In this document: positions 15,256 through 23,616 of the stretch, piece by piece
Layout of the letters: the number at the start of each line of letters is the position of its first letter
Position numbering within the stretch: position 1 is the first letter of the stretch
Assembly: GCA_002383285.1 (NCBI GenBank)
Contig: DFXU01000042.1
Coordinates: 1 to 26,346, forward strand
Reading direction: 5' to 3'
Source of the DNA: Caryophanales bacterium UBA4100
Lineage (GTDB): Bacteria; Bacillota; Bacilli; Paenibacillales; UBA4045
Length of the DNA: 26,346 nucleotides
Position numbers and translations under genes: made by a program
The notes under the pieces: generated by a model
Seen by the model: only the letters and a program-made list of their open reading frames with translations
Told to the model about the DNA's origin: nothing
Database searches by the model: none

Positions 15256-15921
15256 ATGAAATTAGGTTCGAATGATAAGCTAGTTATGATTGGGGATTCC
15301 ATTACAGATTGCGATCGCAAGCGTCCTGTGGGCGAGGGTTTATTCGAAGGCTTGGGTAGAGGTTATGTAACCTTGGTCAATGCACTAATTACTTCTACAT
15401 ACCCCGAACTAGCTATTCGTGTTGCGAATGTTGGTTCAAGCGGGAATACCACTCGTGATCTTAAGGATCGTTGGCAGACGGACGTCCTTGATCTTCATCC
15501 TGACTGGTTATCCATTATGATTGGAACCAACGATGTCTGGCGTCAATATGATCAACCCACAATCACCGAATCTCATGTTTACATAGATGAATACGAGGCA
15601 ACCTTACGATCTCTTATTACAGAAACCTTACCAATCTTAAAAGGTCTTATTCTCATGACTCCGTTCTACATTGAGCCCAACCGTCATGACGCTATGCGAA
15701 GCACTATGGATCAATACAGCCAAGTCGTAAAACGATTAGCAGAGGAATATGGTGCCCTATTCGTAGATACTCAGGCTGCATTCGATCGATTAATGATACA
15801 CATCTACCCAGCTACAATAGCTTGGGATCGCGTTCATCCCAGTATGGTGGGACATATGGCAATTGCCCGTGCATTCCTGCAAGAGCTTGGATTTAATTCC
15901 GAGCATGAGGTGCAGCAGTAG
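15256..15921 (+). CDS. axe2: Axe2-type SGNH esterase (acetylxylan esterase-like)
   Basis: This 221-aa cytoplasmic SGNH/GDSL hydrolase removes acetyl groups from xylo-oligosaccharides in its characterised relative, Geobacillus Axe2. Block I MIGDSITDCDR carries the nucleophile Ser15, block II is NVGSSGNTTRDL (Gly63, Asn64), block III is IGTNDVWRQYD (Asn92), and block V is WDRVHPS with Asp191 and His194. The triad numbering and most of the length match Axe2 as I recall it (219 aa, Ser15/Asp191/His194). No signal peptide is present, so it acts on imported oligosaccharides. Unlike Axe2 it is not in a xylan cluster; it sits between two drug-type exporters. TATAAT at 15211-15216 may be its -10. Confidence 0.9.
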   Translation: MKLGSNDKLVMIGDSITDCDRKRPVGEGLFEGLGRGYVTLVNALITSTYPELAIRVANVGSSGNTTRDLKDRWQTDVLDLHPDWLSIMIGTNDVWRQYDQPTITESHVYIDEYEATLRSLITETLPILKGLILMTPFYIEPNRHDAMRSTMDQYSQVVKRLAEEYGALFVDTQAAFDRLMIHIYPATIAWDRVHPSMVGHMAIARAFLQELGFNSEHEVQQ

Positions 15922-15926
15922 AATCT

Positions 15927-15959
15927 GACTTGGATGACTTGATGACTTGGTGACTTGGT
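15927..15959 (+). repeat. Short tandem repeat between esterase and exporter genes
   Basis: Four back-to-back units: GACTTGGAT, GACTTGAT, GACTTGGT and GACTTGGT. It begins 6 bases after the esterase stop and ends 37 bases before the MATE start. Such an array can vary in copy number by slippage, which would change the gap between the genes. Confidence 0.85.
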
Positions 15960-15996
15960 ATATATGGAGATAAGTTGAAGGGATAGAACATTAACT

Positions 15997-17373
15997 ATGA
16001 GTAGCAGCAGCTTAGATGTGAAGAAGTTATCCCTATTTACAATAGCCTGGCCTATTTTTGTGGAATCCGCACTACATATGTTCCTGCGAACCTCCGATAC
16101 CTTTATGCTCAGTAAGGTTGGAGATGATGCGGTTGCTGCAGTTGGGGTCGCAAATCAAATCATCATGTTCATGGTCATCATCATGAGCTTTGTTTCTGTA
16201 GGTGCGGCAGTTGTTATTGCACAATATCTCGGCGCTAAGAAGATTGCGGAGATTCCTAGATTAGTTTCCACAGCTATCCCGCTCAATTTTTTATTCGGAT
16301 TATTCTTAAGTGTTATCATCGTTTCCTTCAGTACCCCATTACTGGGTGTATTCGGACTAGAGGAAGCTTTGTTCTCTCAGGCCAAAATATATTTGCTCAT
16401 CGTAGGAGGAACGCTCTTCCTTCAAGCAGTAATGATCACAATATCTGCAATAGTCCAATCACACGGATATACTAGAGATACAATGTTGGTCGTCGTTGGA
16501 ATGAATATACTGCATATCATACTCAATTATTGTTTCATCTTTGGTGCTATCGGCTTCCCTCAGCTTGGCGTTATGGGAGTAGCTATATCCACACTTATTA
16601 GTCAGGCAGTGGGCTTGGCTGCTAATTTTCTAGTCTTGTATAGAAGGGTACATATTAAGCTCCTCTGGAAGGATCTAGTAAGGTGGAAGCGAGAGCATGT
16701 CGTCAAGATACTAATGGTCGGGTTGCCCTCATCCGCTTCGCAGATTTCTTACTTTGCTAGTCAGATTGTGACAACTATATTCATCGCTTCATTAGGTGCT
16801 GAGTTACTAACTACCCGAATATACACACAGAATATTCTGTTCTTCGTAATGATTCTAGCTATCTCCTTAGGTAGAGGCTTACAGATCATTGTTGGTCATC
16901 TGATAGGCGCTGGCGAGCATGAAGAAGCGTATAGGCAAGTGTTTCGCAACTTGGCTAGAAGCTTAGTAATTACCCTCAGCACAATGTCAATTATAGCTTT
17001 ATTCAGGGATCCTTTACTCCGTTTGTTCACAGATGATCCTGACATTCTATCGCTTGGTGCCGTATTGATACTATTGGGATTCCTGATGGAGCCAGGAAGA
17101 AACTTTAACATCCTGCTTGAGAGATCCTTGCAAGCCACAGGTGATATGAGATTTACAATGGGTGTATCTGTTATCATCATTTGGGTATTTAGTATTCCAC
17201 TTATTTATTTCTTAGGGATACATATGGGATATGGCTTACTCGGCATATGGGTTGCATTTATTGCGGATGAGTGGGTACGGGGATTTGTTTTATTCTTACG
17301 GTGGAAGAGCAAAGCCTGGGTATCCAAAGCGTTGGTCAAGAGCGAGCTCAAGGAGTCCACCCTAGCCCAATAA
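15997..17373 (+). CDS. MATE family multidrug/Na+ (H+) exporter
   Basis: This 458-aa membrane exporter has about 12 hydrophobic segments in two related halves. Seen: FTIAWPIFVESALHMFLRTSDTFMLS at 13-38, the typical MatE opening; VGVANQIIMFMVIIMSFVSVGAAVVIAQYLGAKK (50-83); and, in the second half, VGLPSSASQISYFASQIV near 246-263 and GRGLQIIVGHLIGAGEHEEA near 294-313. It is the likely second gene after the esterase, 75 bases downstream, although the two have no obvious metabolic link. GAAGGGA lies about 14 bases before the ATG, a loose ribosome site. A run of eight T directly after its stop lacks a convincing stem. The substrate cannot be predicted. Confidence 0.92.
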   Translation: MSSSSLDVKKLSLFTIAWPIFVESALHMFLRTSDTFMLSKVGDDAVAAVGVANQIIMFMVIIMSFVSVGAAVVIAQYLGAKKIAEIPRLVSTAIPLNFLFGLFLSVIIVSFSTPLLGVFGLEEALFSQAKIYLLIVGGTLFLQAVMITISAIVQSHGYTRDTMLVVVGMNILHIILNYCFIFGAIGFPQLGVMGVAISTLISQAVGLAANFLVLYRRVHIKLLWKDLVRWKREHVVKILMVGLPSSASQISYFASQIVTTIFIASLGAELLTTRIYTQNILFFVMILAISLGRGLQIIVGHLIGAGEHEEAYRQVFRNLARSLVITLSTMSIIALFRDPLLRLFTDDPDILSLGAVLILLGFLMEPGRNFNILLERSLQATGDMRFTMGVSVIIIWVFSIPLIYFLGIHMGYGLLGIWVAFIADEWVRGFVLFLRWKSKAWVSKALVKSELKESTLAQ

Positions 17374-17455
17374 TTTTTTTTGGTGTCCTTTTGAAAAAGT
17401 TAAGTGCTTCTCGCAAGTTGATTTTCTGGGGATCTCTCCAAATATTCATAGAATA

Positions 17456-17540
17456 CTCCAAGTTCACTCTGTAGAGGCTCTTCGCTACGCTATGCACACT
17501 CCTCTGCTCCAAGTTCAACTCTGTAGAGGCTCTTCGGTAC
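17456..17540 (+). repeat. Two direct copies of a ~30-base element
   Basis: The 29-base copy at 17456-17484 and the 30-base copy at 17507-17536 differ by one inserted A (AGTTCACTC versus AGTTCAACTC). Both continue with TGTAGAGGCTCTTCG and are followed by a similar TAC. The repeat period is 51 bases. Each contains the small palindrome CTCTGTAGAG. The function is unknown; a decayed repeat family or a protein site is possible. Confidence 0.8.
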
Positions 17541-17630
17541 TATTTGCTGAGTCATTGGGATAACAGTCAAAAGTAAACTGTAGCATACCACAAGAAGAAT
17601 ACATCTCCCACCAAATCCCAAATTAACCAC

Positions 17631-17666
17631 AAAAAGGAGCATTCGGTGAACTGAATGCTCCTTTTT
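17631..17666. terminator. Bidirectional intrinsic terminator
   Basis: AAAAAGGAGCATTC (17631-17644) and GAATGCTCCTTTTT (17653-17666) form a perfect 14-pair stem with an 8-base loop and T-runs on both strands. It lies 18 bases after the GH95 stop codon (minus strand) and could also stop MATE transcripts. Confidence 0.92.
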
Positions 17667-17684
17667 ATGTACAGTTACTCTAGT

Positions 17685-20051
17685 TTATTTCTGCAGTATA
17701 TAATAGCTTTCGCCTGCTATAGCGTCGAAAGCACCGTTTCGAAGCTCGACGACCGAATCGCTTGTATCTCTGACTGACAGCTGTTGATTGTTGTACATCA
17801 ATTGACAGTGTCCATCAACTTGAGCATGAATATGAGCATGTACTAGCTGATTATTGCTCCACTCGATGTCCACCTCAAAGCCGCCTCTCGCCTTCAATCC
17901 CGTCACATATCCGTCAGACCATGCTTGGGGAAGGGCTGGTAATAGCTGGATCAGTGCTCCATGACTTTGCAGCAAGAGCTCTGCTATACCTGCTGTTCCC
18001 CCAAAGTTACCGTCGATCTGGAATGGGGGATGAGCATCGAACAAGTTCGGATAAGTTGACCGAGATAGCAAGGTTTGCACAAAATGATATGCCTGCTCTC
18101 CATCCTTCAGACGAGCAAACAGGCTGATCAGCCATGCACAGCTCCATCCAGTATGCCCACCCCCATTCTCTAGTCTCCGTTGAAGTGATACTCGGCATGC
18201 TTCGAGGAGCTCTGGTGTTTGCTCGGTAATTTGATTCCCCGGGTATAAACCGTACAGATGAGAAACATGACGGTGTCCGGGTTCATGCTCTTGGAAATCC
18301 TCGAACCATTCCATTAATTGACCGTGAGAGCCGATTTGAAAAGGTGGCAAACGTTTCAGAGCCGTTGCTACTTCAGATTGAATATCCCCATCACAGTCTA
18401 ATAATTGACTTGCCTCTAAGTAATGAATAAATTGCTCCCGAATAATCGAGATATCCATTGTTGTCGCCATGGACACACTGCTCGGTACCCCTTCAGCAGT
18501 AACAAACTTGTTCTCTGGTGATGTCGATGGATTCGTTACCAGCAGCCCATTCGGTCCTTCAACCAGCCAATCCAAACAAAATAAGACAGAACCCGTCATA
18601 ATGGGAAAAGCTTGCTCTCTCAGGAACTTGATGTCGCGATTGTATAAGTAATGCTCCCATAAGTGCCGAACTAGCCATGCCCCTCCCATCGGCCAGAAGG
18701 CCCAGCTCGCATCCCCCTCGGTAGGGGTCGACATTCTCCACAAATCCACATTGTGATGAGCGGCCCAGCCCCGGCTGCCATAGTGCAGTGAAGCCGTCCT
18801 CTTACCTGATATACTTAAATCACGAATCATATCAATTAAGGGCTCATGACATTCACTCAAATTCGTAACCTCTGCTAACCAGTAGTTCATCTCTGTATTG
18901 ATGTTTGTTGTGTAGTCACAGCACCAGGGCGGCTGGATATGCGGGTTCCATATCCCTTGTAGATTCGCAGGCTGCGTTCCCGGACGAGAGCTACTAATGA
19001 GCAAATAACGTCCATATTGGAATAATAGTGCTTCCATTTGAGGATCCACATGTTGATTTTTGTAATGGCTTAGCCTCTCATCCGTTGCTAGATTTACACG
19101 CTCGGATACACCCAGATTCAGATCAACCCGATGAAATAACCGTTGATGCTCCTCTGTATGACGACGTCTTAAGGCTTCGTATGAATAGGCTGTTGCAGAC
19201 TCCAGCCATTCTCTGCAACGTGCTCCTGGCTGTAGATCCATAGGATCAGGCTGGACCTGAAAGCCTGCAAAGTTGGTCGCTGCAGTTAAATATACAGTGA
19301 ATCCGCTAGCATTCGAAACTTGTAATGATGTTCCTTCAAACAGGTCTAAATGTCCATCATCCAATACGACCTGAAGGTGAACCTCATAAGAAAGTCCAAG
19401 CTCATCCTCATATACGATGGCATTAGGATGCTCACCACCATAATTGTTAGCTACATAGCTTGGACTCTGCCCCTTCAGTCTTAGCATGCCATGATCCAAG
19501 CTGTCTATTCGGTGTCTTAATATCGCGTCTAAGGAAATCCTCATATTCAACGAATTAGGACGATCGGACTTATAACGCACCACCAGCACTTGATCCTTTG
19601 CACTGATCCAAGCTTCTCTAAGTACTCTGACCTCATCCAATTGATAAGATACATTGGCAATCGCTGTGGATATGTCCAATTCGCGCCGATATTCTGTTAT
19701 AATCCCTTCGCCTTGATGCTCTATCCATAAGTCACCAGCCGTCTCATAGGACTCCGCATTCCGTCCTTGCATTGCCTTCTCTATGAGCTGTTGTGCCTCT
19801 ACATATTCACCTGCACGAATGAGATTACGAGCTTGCTTCAAGTAACGTTGAGCTTCATAGTTAATCGTATCTCGTGGGAAGCCAGACCACAATGTATCCT
19901 CGTTCAATTGAAGTCGTTCCTGCTTCGCACCTCCGAATATCATCGCACCAAGTCTACCATTCCCGAGCGGTAGAGCCTCCTCCCAGATAGAAGCTGGCTG
20001 CTTGTACCAGAGCTTCCATTCTTGCGGTATTCGCTTGATTACATTTAGCAT
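17685..20051 (-). CDS. GH95 alpha-1,2-L-fucosidase
   Basis: This 788-aa protein without a signal peptide is predicted to remove terminal alpha-1,2-linked L-fucose in the cytoplasm with inversion. The N-terminal beta domain opens with ALPLGNGRLGAMIFGG and LQLNEDTLWSG (26-57), the GH95 hallmark. The (alpha/alpha)6 barrel starts near 330. Expected catalytic residues, by analogy with Bifidobacterium AfcA, are present: Asn383 and Asn385 in DYTTNINTEMNYW, Glu513 in TSPEN, and Asp680 in FQIDGNFGG. GGGAGGTG lies about 11 bases before the ATG. It follows the GH31 alpha-xylosidase gene but is separated from it by a terminator, so it probably has its own promoter. Some GH95 members act on L-galactose instead, which sequence alone does not exclude. 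Confidence 0.94.
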   Translation of the reverse strand: MLNVIKRIPQEWKLWYKQPASIWEEALPLGNGRLGAMIFGGAKQERLQLNEDTLWSGFPRDTINYEAQRYLKQARNLIRAGEYVEAQQLIEKAMQGRNAESYETAGDLWIEHQGEGIITEYRRELDISTAIANVSYQLDEVRVLREAWISAKDQVLVVRYKSDRPNSLNMRISLDAILRHRIDSLDHGMLRLKGQSPSYVANNYGGEHPNAIVYEDELGLSYEVHLQVVLDDGHLDLFEGTSLQVSNASGFTVYLTAATNFAGFQVQPDPMDLQPGARCREWLESATAYSYEALRRRHTEEHQRLFHRVDLNLGVSERVNLATDERLSHYKNQHVDPQMEALLFQYGRYLLISSSRPGTQPANLQGIWNPHIQPPWCCDYTTNINTEMNYWLAEVTNLSECHEPLIDMIRDLSISGKRTASLHYGSRGWAAHHNVDLWRMSTPTEGDASWAFWPMGGAWLVRHLWEHYLYNRDIKFLREQAFPIMTGSVLFCLDWLVEGPNGLLVTNPSTSPENKFVTAEGVPSSVSMATTMDISIIREQFIHYLEASQLLDCDGDIQSEVATALKRLPPFQIGSHGQLMEWFEDFQEHEPGHRHVSHLYGLYPGNQITEQTPELLEACRVSLQRRLENGGGHTGWSCAWLISLFARLKDGEQAYHFVQTLLSRSTYPNLFDAHPPFQIDGNFGGTAGIAELLLQSHGALIQLLPALPQAWSDGYVTGLKARGGFEVDIEWSNNQLVHAHIHAQVDGHCQLMYNNQQLSVRDTSDSVVELRNGAFDAIAGESYYILQK

Positions 20052-20183
20052 GCTGTATAAGCACCTCCCAGGATAATTGCGTTATTCTACATAATCATTG
20101 TAAATCTACCATGAATACGAGAGCCCATACTACTGTCACATTCTCACTTCATCTATAGATCGGACAGCTATGAGACCCACTAC

Positions 20184-20222
20184 AAGAAAACAAGACCTTG
20201 GATCAATCATCCACGGTCTTGT
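20184..20222 (-). terminator. Terminator of the GH31 gene
   Basis: On the minus strand ACAAGACC (20222-20215) pairs with GGTCTTGT (20197-20190), extended inside by GGAT/ATCC, and is followed by TTTTCTTGT. It begins 13 bases after the GH31 stop. The remaining bases up to 20052 should hold the GH95 promoter, though I see no strong hexamers. Confidence 0.75.
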
Positions 20223-20234
20223 TATGATCTGAAA

Positions 20235-22559
20235 TTACAGCGTAATCTTCATCACCGAAGCACCTTGCTCAGGAGTAAGAGCTACTCCTAATGGACTCTT
20301 CTCCACTACAAAGCCTTCAACGGATCTAATATCACTGAATCCCCGCAGAGTCAAGCTCCATGGTTTGCCGCTGCCTTTAGTCACAATCCGGATTATTCCA
20401 TCTGCTCGCTCAGCCTTGACCTGTAGCTCAAGCTCACCATTCATATTGAATACCTCAGCTTCAGCTGTGGCACCCTCCTGCAGCTCGAACAGTTGAAGAT
20501 CGACACCATCAGCAAAGTCATAGTCTGGACGTAAATCATCCTTACCCACAGCGATGATGCTATTCTGTCTAACCAATAATGGGAGGCTGAAGAAATCATA
20601 TTCTTGAGTAATCCAACGACCGCCTTCTACAGTTGCTCCGGTCAAGTAATCTGTCCACGTCCCTGCAGGTACATAATAACGGGCAACGCCCTGCTCATTG
20701 AAGATCGGTGCAACCAATAATGAATCGCCGAGCATGTATTGACGATCCAGATGATCACACGTCGGATCATGATTAAATTCCAACACCATCGCTCGCATCA
20801 TCGGTGTTCCCTTTACAGAGGCTTCTACCGCTTTGCTGAACAGATATGGCATCAGGCTGCACTTTAGCTTCGTAAAGAATCGCAAGACATCGACAGCCTC
20901 ATCACCGAACAACCATGGTACTCGATAAGATTCGTTGCCATGAAGACGGCTATGGGAAGACAATAAACCGAAGGCAACCCAGCGCTTATATACATCTGGC
21001 GGTGCTGTCCGTTCGAAGCCGCTTATATCATGACTCCAGAAGCCGAAGCCGGATAGTCCAAGCGATAATCCTCCGCGTAATGTCTCTGCCATCGATTCGT
21101 AGTTAGACGAGCAATCTCCGCCCCAATGAACCGGGAATTGCTGACCGCCGGCAGTGGCTGATCGTGCGAAGAGCATAGCTTGATTCTTACCAAGCTCCTC
21201 CTCTAGCAGATCAAATACGGCTTTATTATATAAGTGCGTGTAATAATTGTGCATCTTGATCGGATCGGAACCGTCGTGATATATTACGTCCGTCGGAATT
21301 CGCTCACCAAAGTCAGTTTTAAAGCTATCCACACCGATATCCAGCAATCTCTTAAGCTTGCCCTGATACCACTTCACTGCAGCTGGATTAGTGAAATCTA
21401 CGAGCCCCATGCCTGCTTGCCACTTGTCCCATTGCCACACATCCATATCCTTGGTCATGACGAAGTAGCCGTTATCCATACCTTCCTTGAACATGTCTGA
21501 CTTCTGAGCGATATACGGATTAATCCAGACACAGATCTTCAGACCCTTGCCCTTCAGACGCTTGATCATCCCTTCAGGATCAGGGAAGACATCCTTGTCC
21601 CATTCGAAGCCACACCACTCATATTCCTTCATCCAGAAGCAATCGAAGTGGAACACATGCAAGGGAAGATCTCGTTCACTCATGCCATCAATAAAGCTAT
21701 TCACGGTATTCTCATCATAGCTAGTTGTGAAGGAGGTTGTAAGCCACAATCCGAATGACCACGCTGGAGGCAGCGCTGGCTTCCCAGTCAATGCAGTGAA
21801 ATTGTTCAATACATCCTTCGGCGAATCACCACCAACGATATAGTATTCCAGATATTCACCCTCCACACTAAACTGCACCTTCGAAACTACCTCAGAAGCA
21901 ACCTCATAGGACACCTTCTCAGGATGGTTAACGAACACGCCATAGCCATAGTTGGAAAGGTAGAAAGGAACATTCTTGTAGGCCTGCTCACTGCTCGTTC
22001 CACCATCTTCATTCCAGATGTCGACTACCTGACCATTCTTTACGAAGGGAGTGAATCTCTCGCCTAACCCATATATATACTCACCTATTCCTAAATCCAG
22101 CTGCTCGCGCACATATGTTTTCTTGTCATAATCAAGGCTTTCAATATGCGCGGGTCCTTTATTATTACTTCCGGTTAGCCGTCTCTGATCATAGTAATAA
22201 TGAATTCTACCATCGGATTTCCCTACTCGCACGCTTAGCAAACCGCTCTTGAGTACAAGTTGCTCCTCATTCTGCTCAATGTCGATGGGATGACCACCTG
22301 TGGAATGGATATCAAATTCCGGACCATTCGTAGTCTTCCCTATATGTCGGTAAAATTGAACCTTAATCACATTCGGCATTGGAGAGCTAAATTTCTGTGT
22401 CAAGAGTGTTGCGTTTAGTGTATCACCCTTAGTACGAACAACCTTTGTTGCTGAGAATGTAGTGATTGAATCCGCTTCTACTCGCGTATCCCGAATCTCA
22501 ATTGGATTTTGCAGACGTAAACCTTCTCGAACCTGCCAATAACCATCAGTAAATTTCAT
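20235..22559 (-). CDS. yicI: GH31 alpha-xylosidase, YicI type
   Basis: This 774-aa cytoplasmic enzyme is predicted to release alpha-linked xylose from xyloglucan-type oligosaccharides (isoprimeverose units) with retention. Length and residue numbering match E. coli YicI (772 aa): nucleophile Asp416 in KTDFGE and acid/base Asp482 in WGGDC. Other GH31 motifs are IYGLGERFTPF (162-172), VFHFDCFWM (302-310) with the Cys and Phe-Trp pattern of alpha-xylosidases, ICVWINPYIAQKS (342-354), FGFWSHDISGFE (505-516) and the C-terminal beta domain with LGDSLLVAPI. GGAGGT is 6-7 bases before the ATG. It is divergent from an AraC regulator and precedes the fucosidase gene, a pairing that fits stepwise trimming of fucosylated xyloglucan side chains. 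Confidence 0.93.
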   Translation of the reverse strand: MKFTDGYWQVREGLRLQNPIEIRDTRVEADSITTFSATKVVRTKGDTLNATLLTQKFSSPMPNVIKVQFYRHIGKTTNGPEFDIHSTGGHPIDIEQNEEQLVLKSGLLSVRVGKSDGRIHYYYDQRRLTGSNNKGPAHIESLDYDKKTYVREQLDLGIGEYIYGLGERFTPFVKNGQVVDIWNEDGGTSSEQAYKNVPFYLSNYGYGVFVNHPEKVSYEVASEVVSKVQFSVEGEYLEYYIVGGDSPKDVLNNFTALTGKPALPPAWSFGLWLTTSFTTSYDENTVNSFIDGMSERDLPLHVFHFDCFWMKEYEWCGFEWDKDVFPDPEGMIKRLKGKGLKICVWINPYIAQKSDMFKEGMDNGYFVMTKDMDVWQWDKWQAGMGLVDFTNPAAVKWYQGKLKRLLDIGVDSFKTDFGERIPTDVIYHDGSDPIKMHNYYTHLYNKAVFDLLEEELGKNQAMLFARSATAGGQQFPVHWGGDCSSNYESMAETLRGGLSLGLSGFGFWSHDISGFERTAPPDVYKRWVAFGLLSSHSRLHGNESYRVPWLFGDEAVDVLRFFTKLKCSLMPYLFSKAVEASVKGTPMMRAMVLEFNHDPTCDHLDRQYMLGDSLLVAPIFNEQGVARYYVPAGTWTDYLTGATVEGGRWITQEYDFFSLPLLVRQNSIIAVGKDDLRPDYDFADGVDLQLFELQEGATAEAEVFNMNGELELQVKAERADGIIRIVTKGSGKPWSLTLRGFSDIRSVEGFVVEKSPLGVALTPEQGASVMKITL

Positions 22560-22612
22560 TTGGAACCTCCCAAAAAATATTATTGATTAGCACATGATAT
22601 AATACTATGATA

Positions 22613-22641
22613 ATGATATTGCAGCATGATATCTCGCTCAA
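22613..22641 (-). promoter_or_regulatory. Candidate promoter of the GH31 gene
   Basis: TTGAGC (22641-22636), a 17-base spacer and TATCAT (22618-22613) on the minus strand. Both hexamers are imperfect, as expected for an activator-dependent promoter. Directly repeated candidate AraC sites overlap and extend upstream of the -35. Confidence 0.55.
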
Positions 22642-22669
22642 TTATGATCGTTAATAACACAATTATGAT
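22639..22669. promoter_or_regulatory. Direct repeat with 21-base period: candidate AraC-family site
   Basis: CAATTATGAT occurs at 22639-22648 and again at 22660-22669, 21 bases apart, which puts both copies on the same face of the helix. This spacing suits the two helix-turn-helix units of AraC-type proteins. The left copy overlaps the GH31 -35; the right copy overlaps a TATAAT (22669-22674) that is the likely -10 of the regulator's own gene. One site could thus activate GH31 and repress the regulator. Confidence 0.6.
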
Positions 22670-22685
22670 ATAATCTCCGCAAGAG

Positions 22686-23585
22686 GTGATTTTTATTCAA
22701 GAGATTCTCAATAGCACACCTAAGGAAAATCGATTCCACGGTAATGAGAGCTTCCCCCTCGCTCCCTACTGGCTTCAGATAGGACCTAATGAGCTAGTTG
22801 TGGAATTGCATTGGCATGAAGAAGCGGAATTCTTCTATGTTCTTGAAGGAGCAGCATTAGTACAGATTGGAACTAATTATTACCCAACTCGTGCCGGTGA
22901 GGCTGTATTCATTCATGGCGGAGACATCCATGCTGTTTATCCGTTGGGCGATGAGGGCTGCAGTTTTTTTGCTGTTGTGTTTAATATGAAATTACTTCGC
23001 AGCGGTATCAATGACACTGTGCAGAATGATTACATCCTTCCTCTAATAGAAGGCAGCAAGTCTCTTCCATTACAATATTCTTATTACCAGAATGATGAGA
23101 GAGCGATCCTAGCTAACTTAGATAGCATCATGCGGACATTGGAGCAGAAGGCACTCGGGCATGAGCTAGCTGTGAAAGCCCATCTTTATTTAATCCTTGC
23201 TAATATCGCTGCGAATAACCGCTGGATCAATCGTCACATACCTAGCCTAGCCGTATCGAATCGAATAGATAGCCTCAAAGCTGTATTAAATTACATTGGA
23301 ACCTACTATATGAATCGTATTACAATTAATGATTTGGCTTCGCTGATTTATATGAGTGAAGGCCACTTCTGCCGATTCTTCAAGGCCATGGTTCGTCAAA
23401 CACCGATTGAATACATTAATTCGTTTCGAATTAATAAGGCTGCAGACCTCATACAGCATTCTAATCGCAAAATATTAGATATCGCCATGGAGGTTGGCTT
23501 CGATAATCTGAGCTATTTTATTAAAAAATTTCGACAGCAGATGAATGATACACCTGCTCAGTATAGAGAAAGGACCCGTCAATGA
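22686..23585 (+). CDS. AraC-family regulator of the GH31/GH95 genes
   Basis: This 299-aa regulator has an N-terminal cupin sensor (ELHWHEEAEFFYVLEGAA, 40-57; GEAVFIHGGDIHAVY, 71-85). The C-terminal AraC DNA-binding domain spans about 195-295 (ITINDLASLIYMSEGHFCRFFKAM; then ILDIAMEVGFDNLSYFIKKFRQ and DTPAQYR). The start is uncertain. GTG at 22686 overlaps the only good Shine-Dalgarno sequence (AGAGGTGAT), which would better serve the ATT codon at 22695; the difference is three residues. It is divergent from the alpha-xylosidase gene and probably activates the xylosidase and fucosidase genes. Its last codons and stop lie within a strong hairpin. Confidence 0.9.
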   Translation: MIFIQEILNSTPKENRFHGNESFPLAPYWLQIGPNELVVELHWHEEAEFFYVLEGAALVQIGTNYYPTRAGEAVFIHGGDIHAVYPLGDEGCSFFAVVFNMKLLRSGINDTVQNDYILPLIEGSKSLPLQYSYYQNDERAILANLDSIMRTLEQKALGHELAVKAHLYLILANIAANNRWINRHIPSLAVSNRIDSLKAVLNYIGTYYMNRITINDLASLIYMSEGHFCRFFKAMVRQTPIEYINSFRINKAADLIQHSNRKILDIAMEVGFDNLSYFIKKFRQQMNDTPAQYRERTRQ

Positions 23586-23603
23586 CAGGTCCTTTCTCTA
23601 TAC
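23561..23603. terminator. Hairpin spanning the AraC stop codon, shared by convergent genes
   Basis: GTATAGAGAAAGGACC (23561-23576) and GGTCCTTTCTCTATAC (23588-23603) form a perfect 16-pair stem with an 11-base loop holding the regulator's TGA (23583-23585). It also sits 13 bases beyond the stop of the minus-strand binding-protein gene. No long T-run follows, so it may act as an mRNA-end stabiliser as well as a terminator. Confidence 0.75.
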
Positions 23604-23616
23604 ATATGTCTAAGTT

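Larger units (their letters stand above)
17374..17684. other. Non-coding region between MATE and GH95 genes
   Basis: 311 bases between convergent genes with no credible reading frame. It holds a T-rich run after the MATE stop, a duplicated 29-30-base element (17456-17536) and, at its right end, a strong hairpin terminator. Confidence 0.7.
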
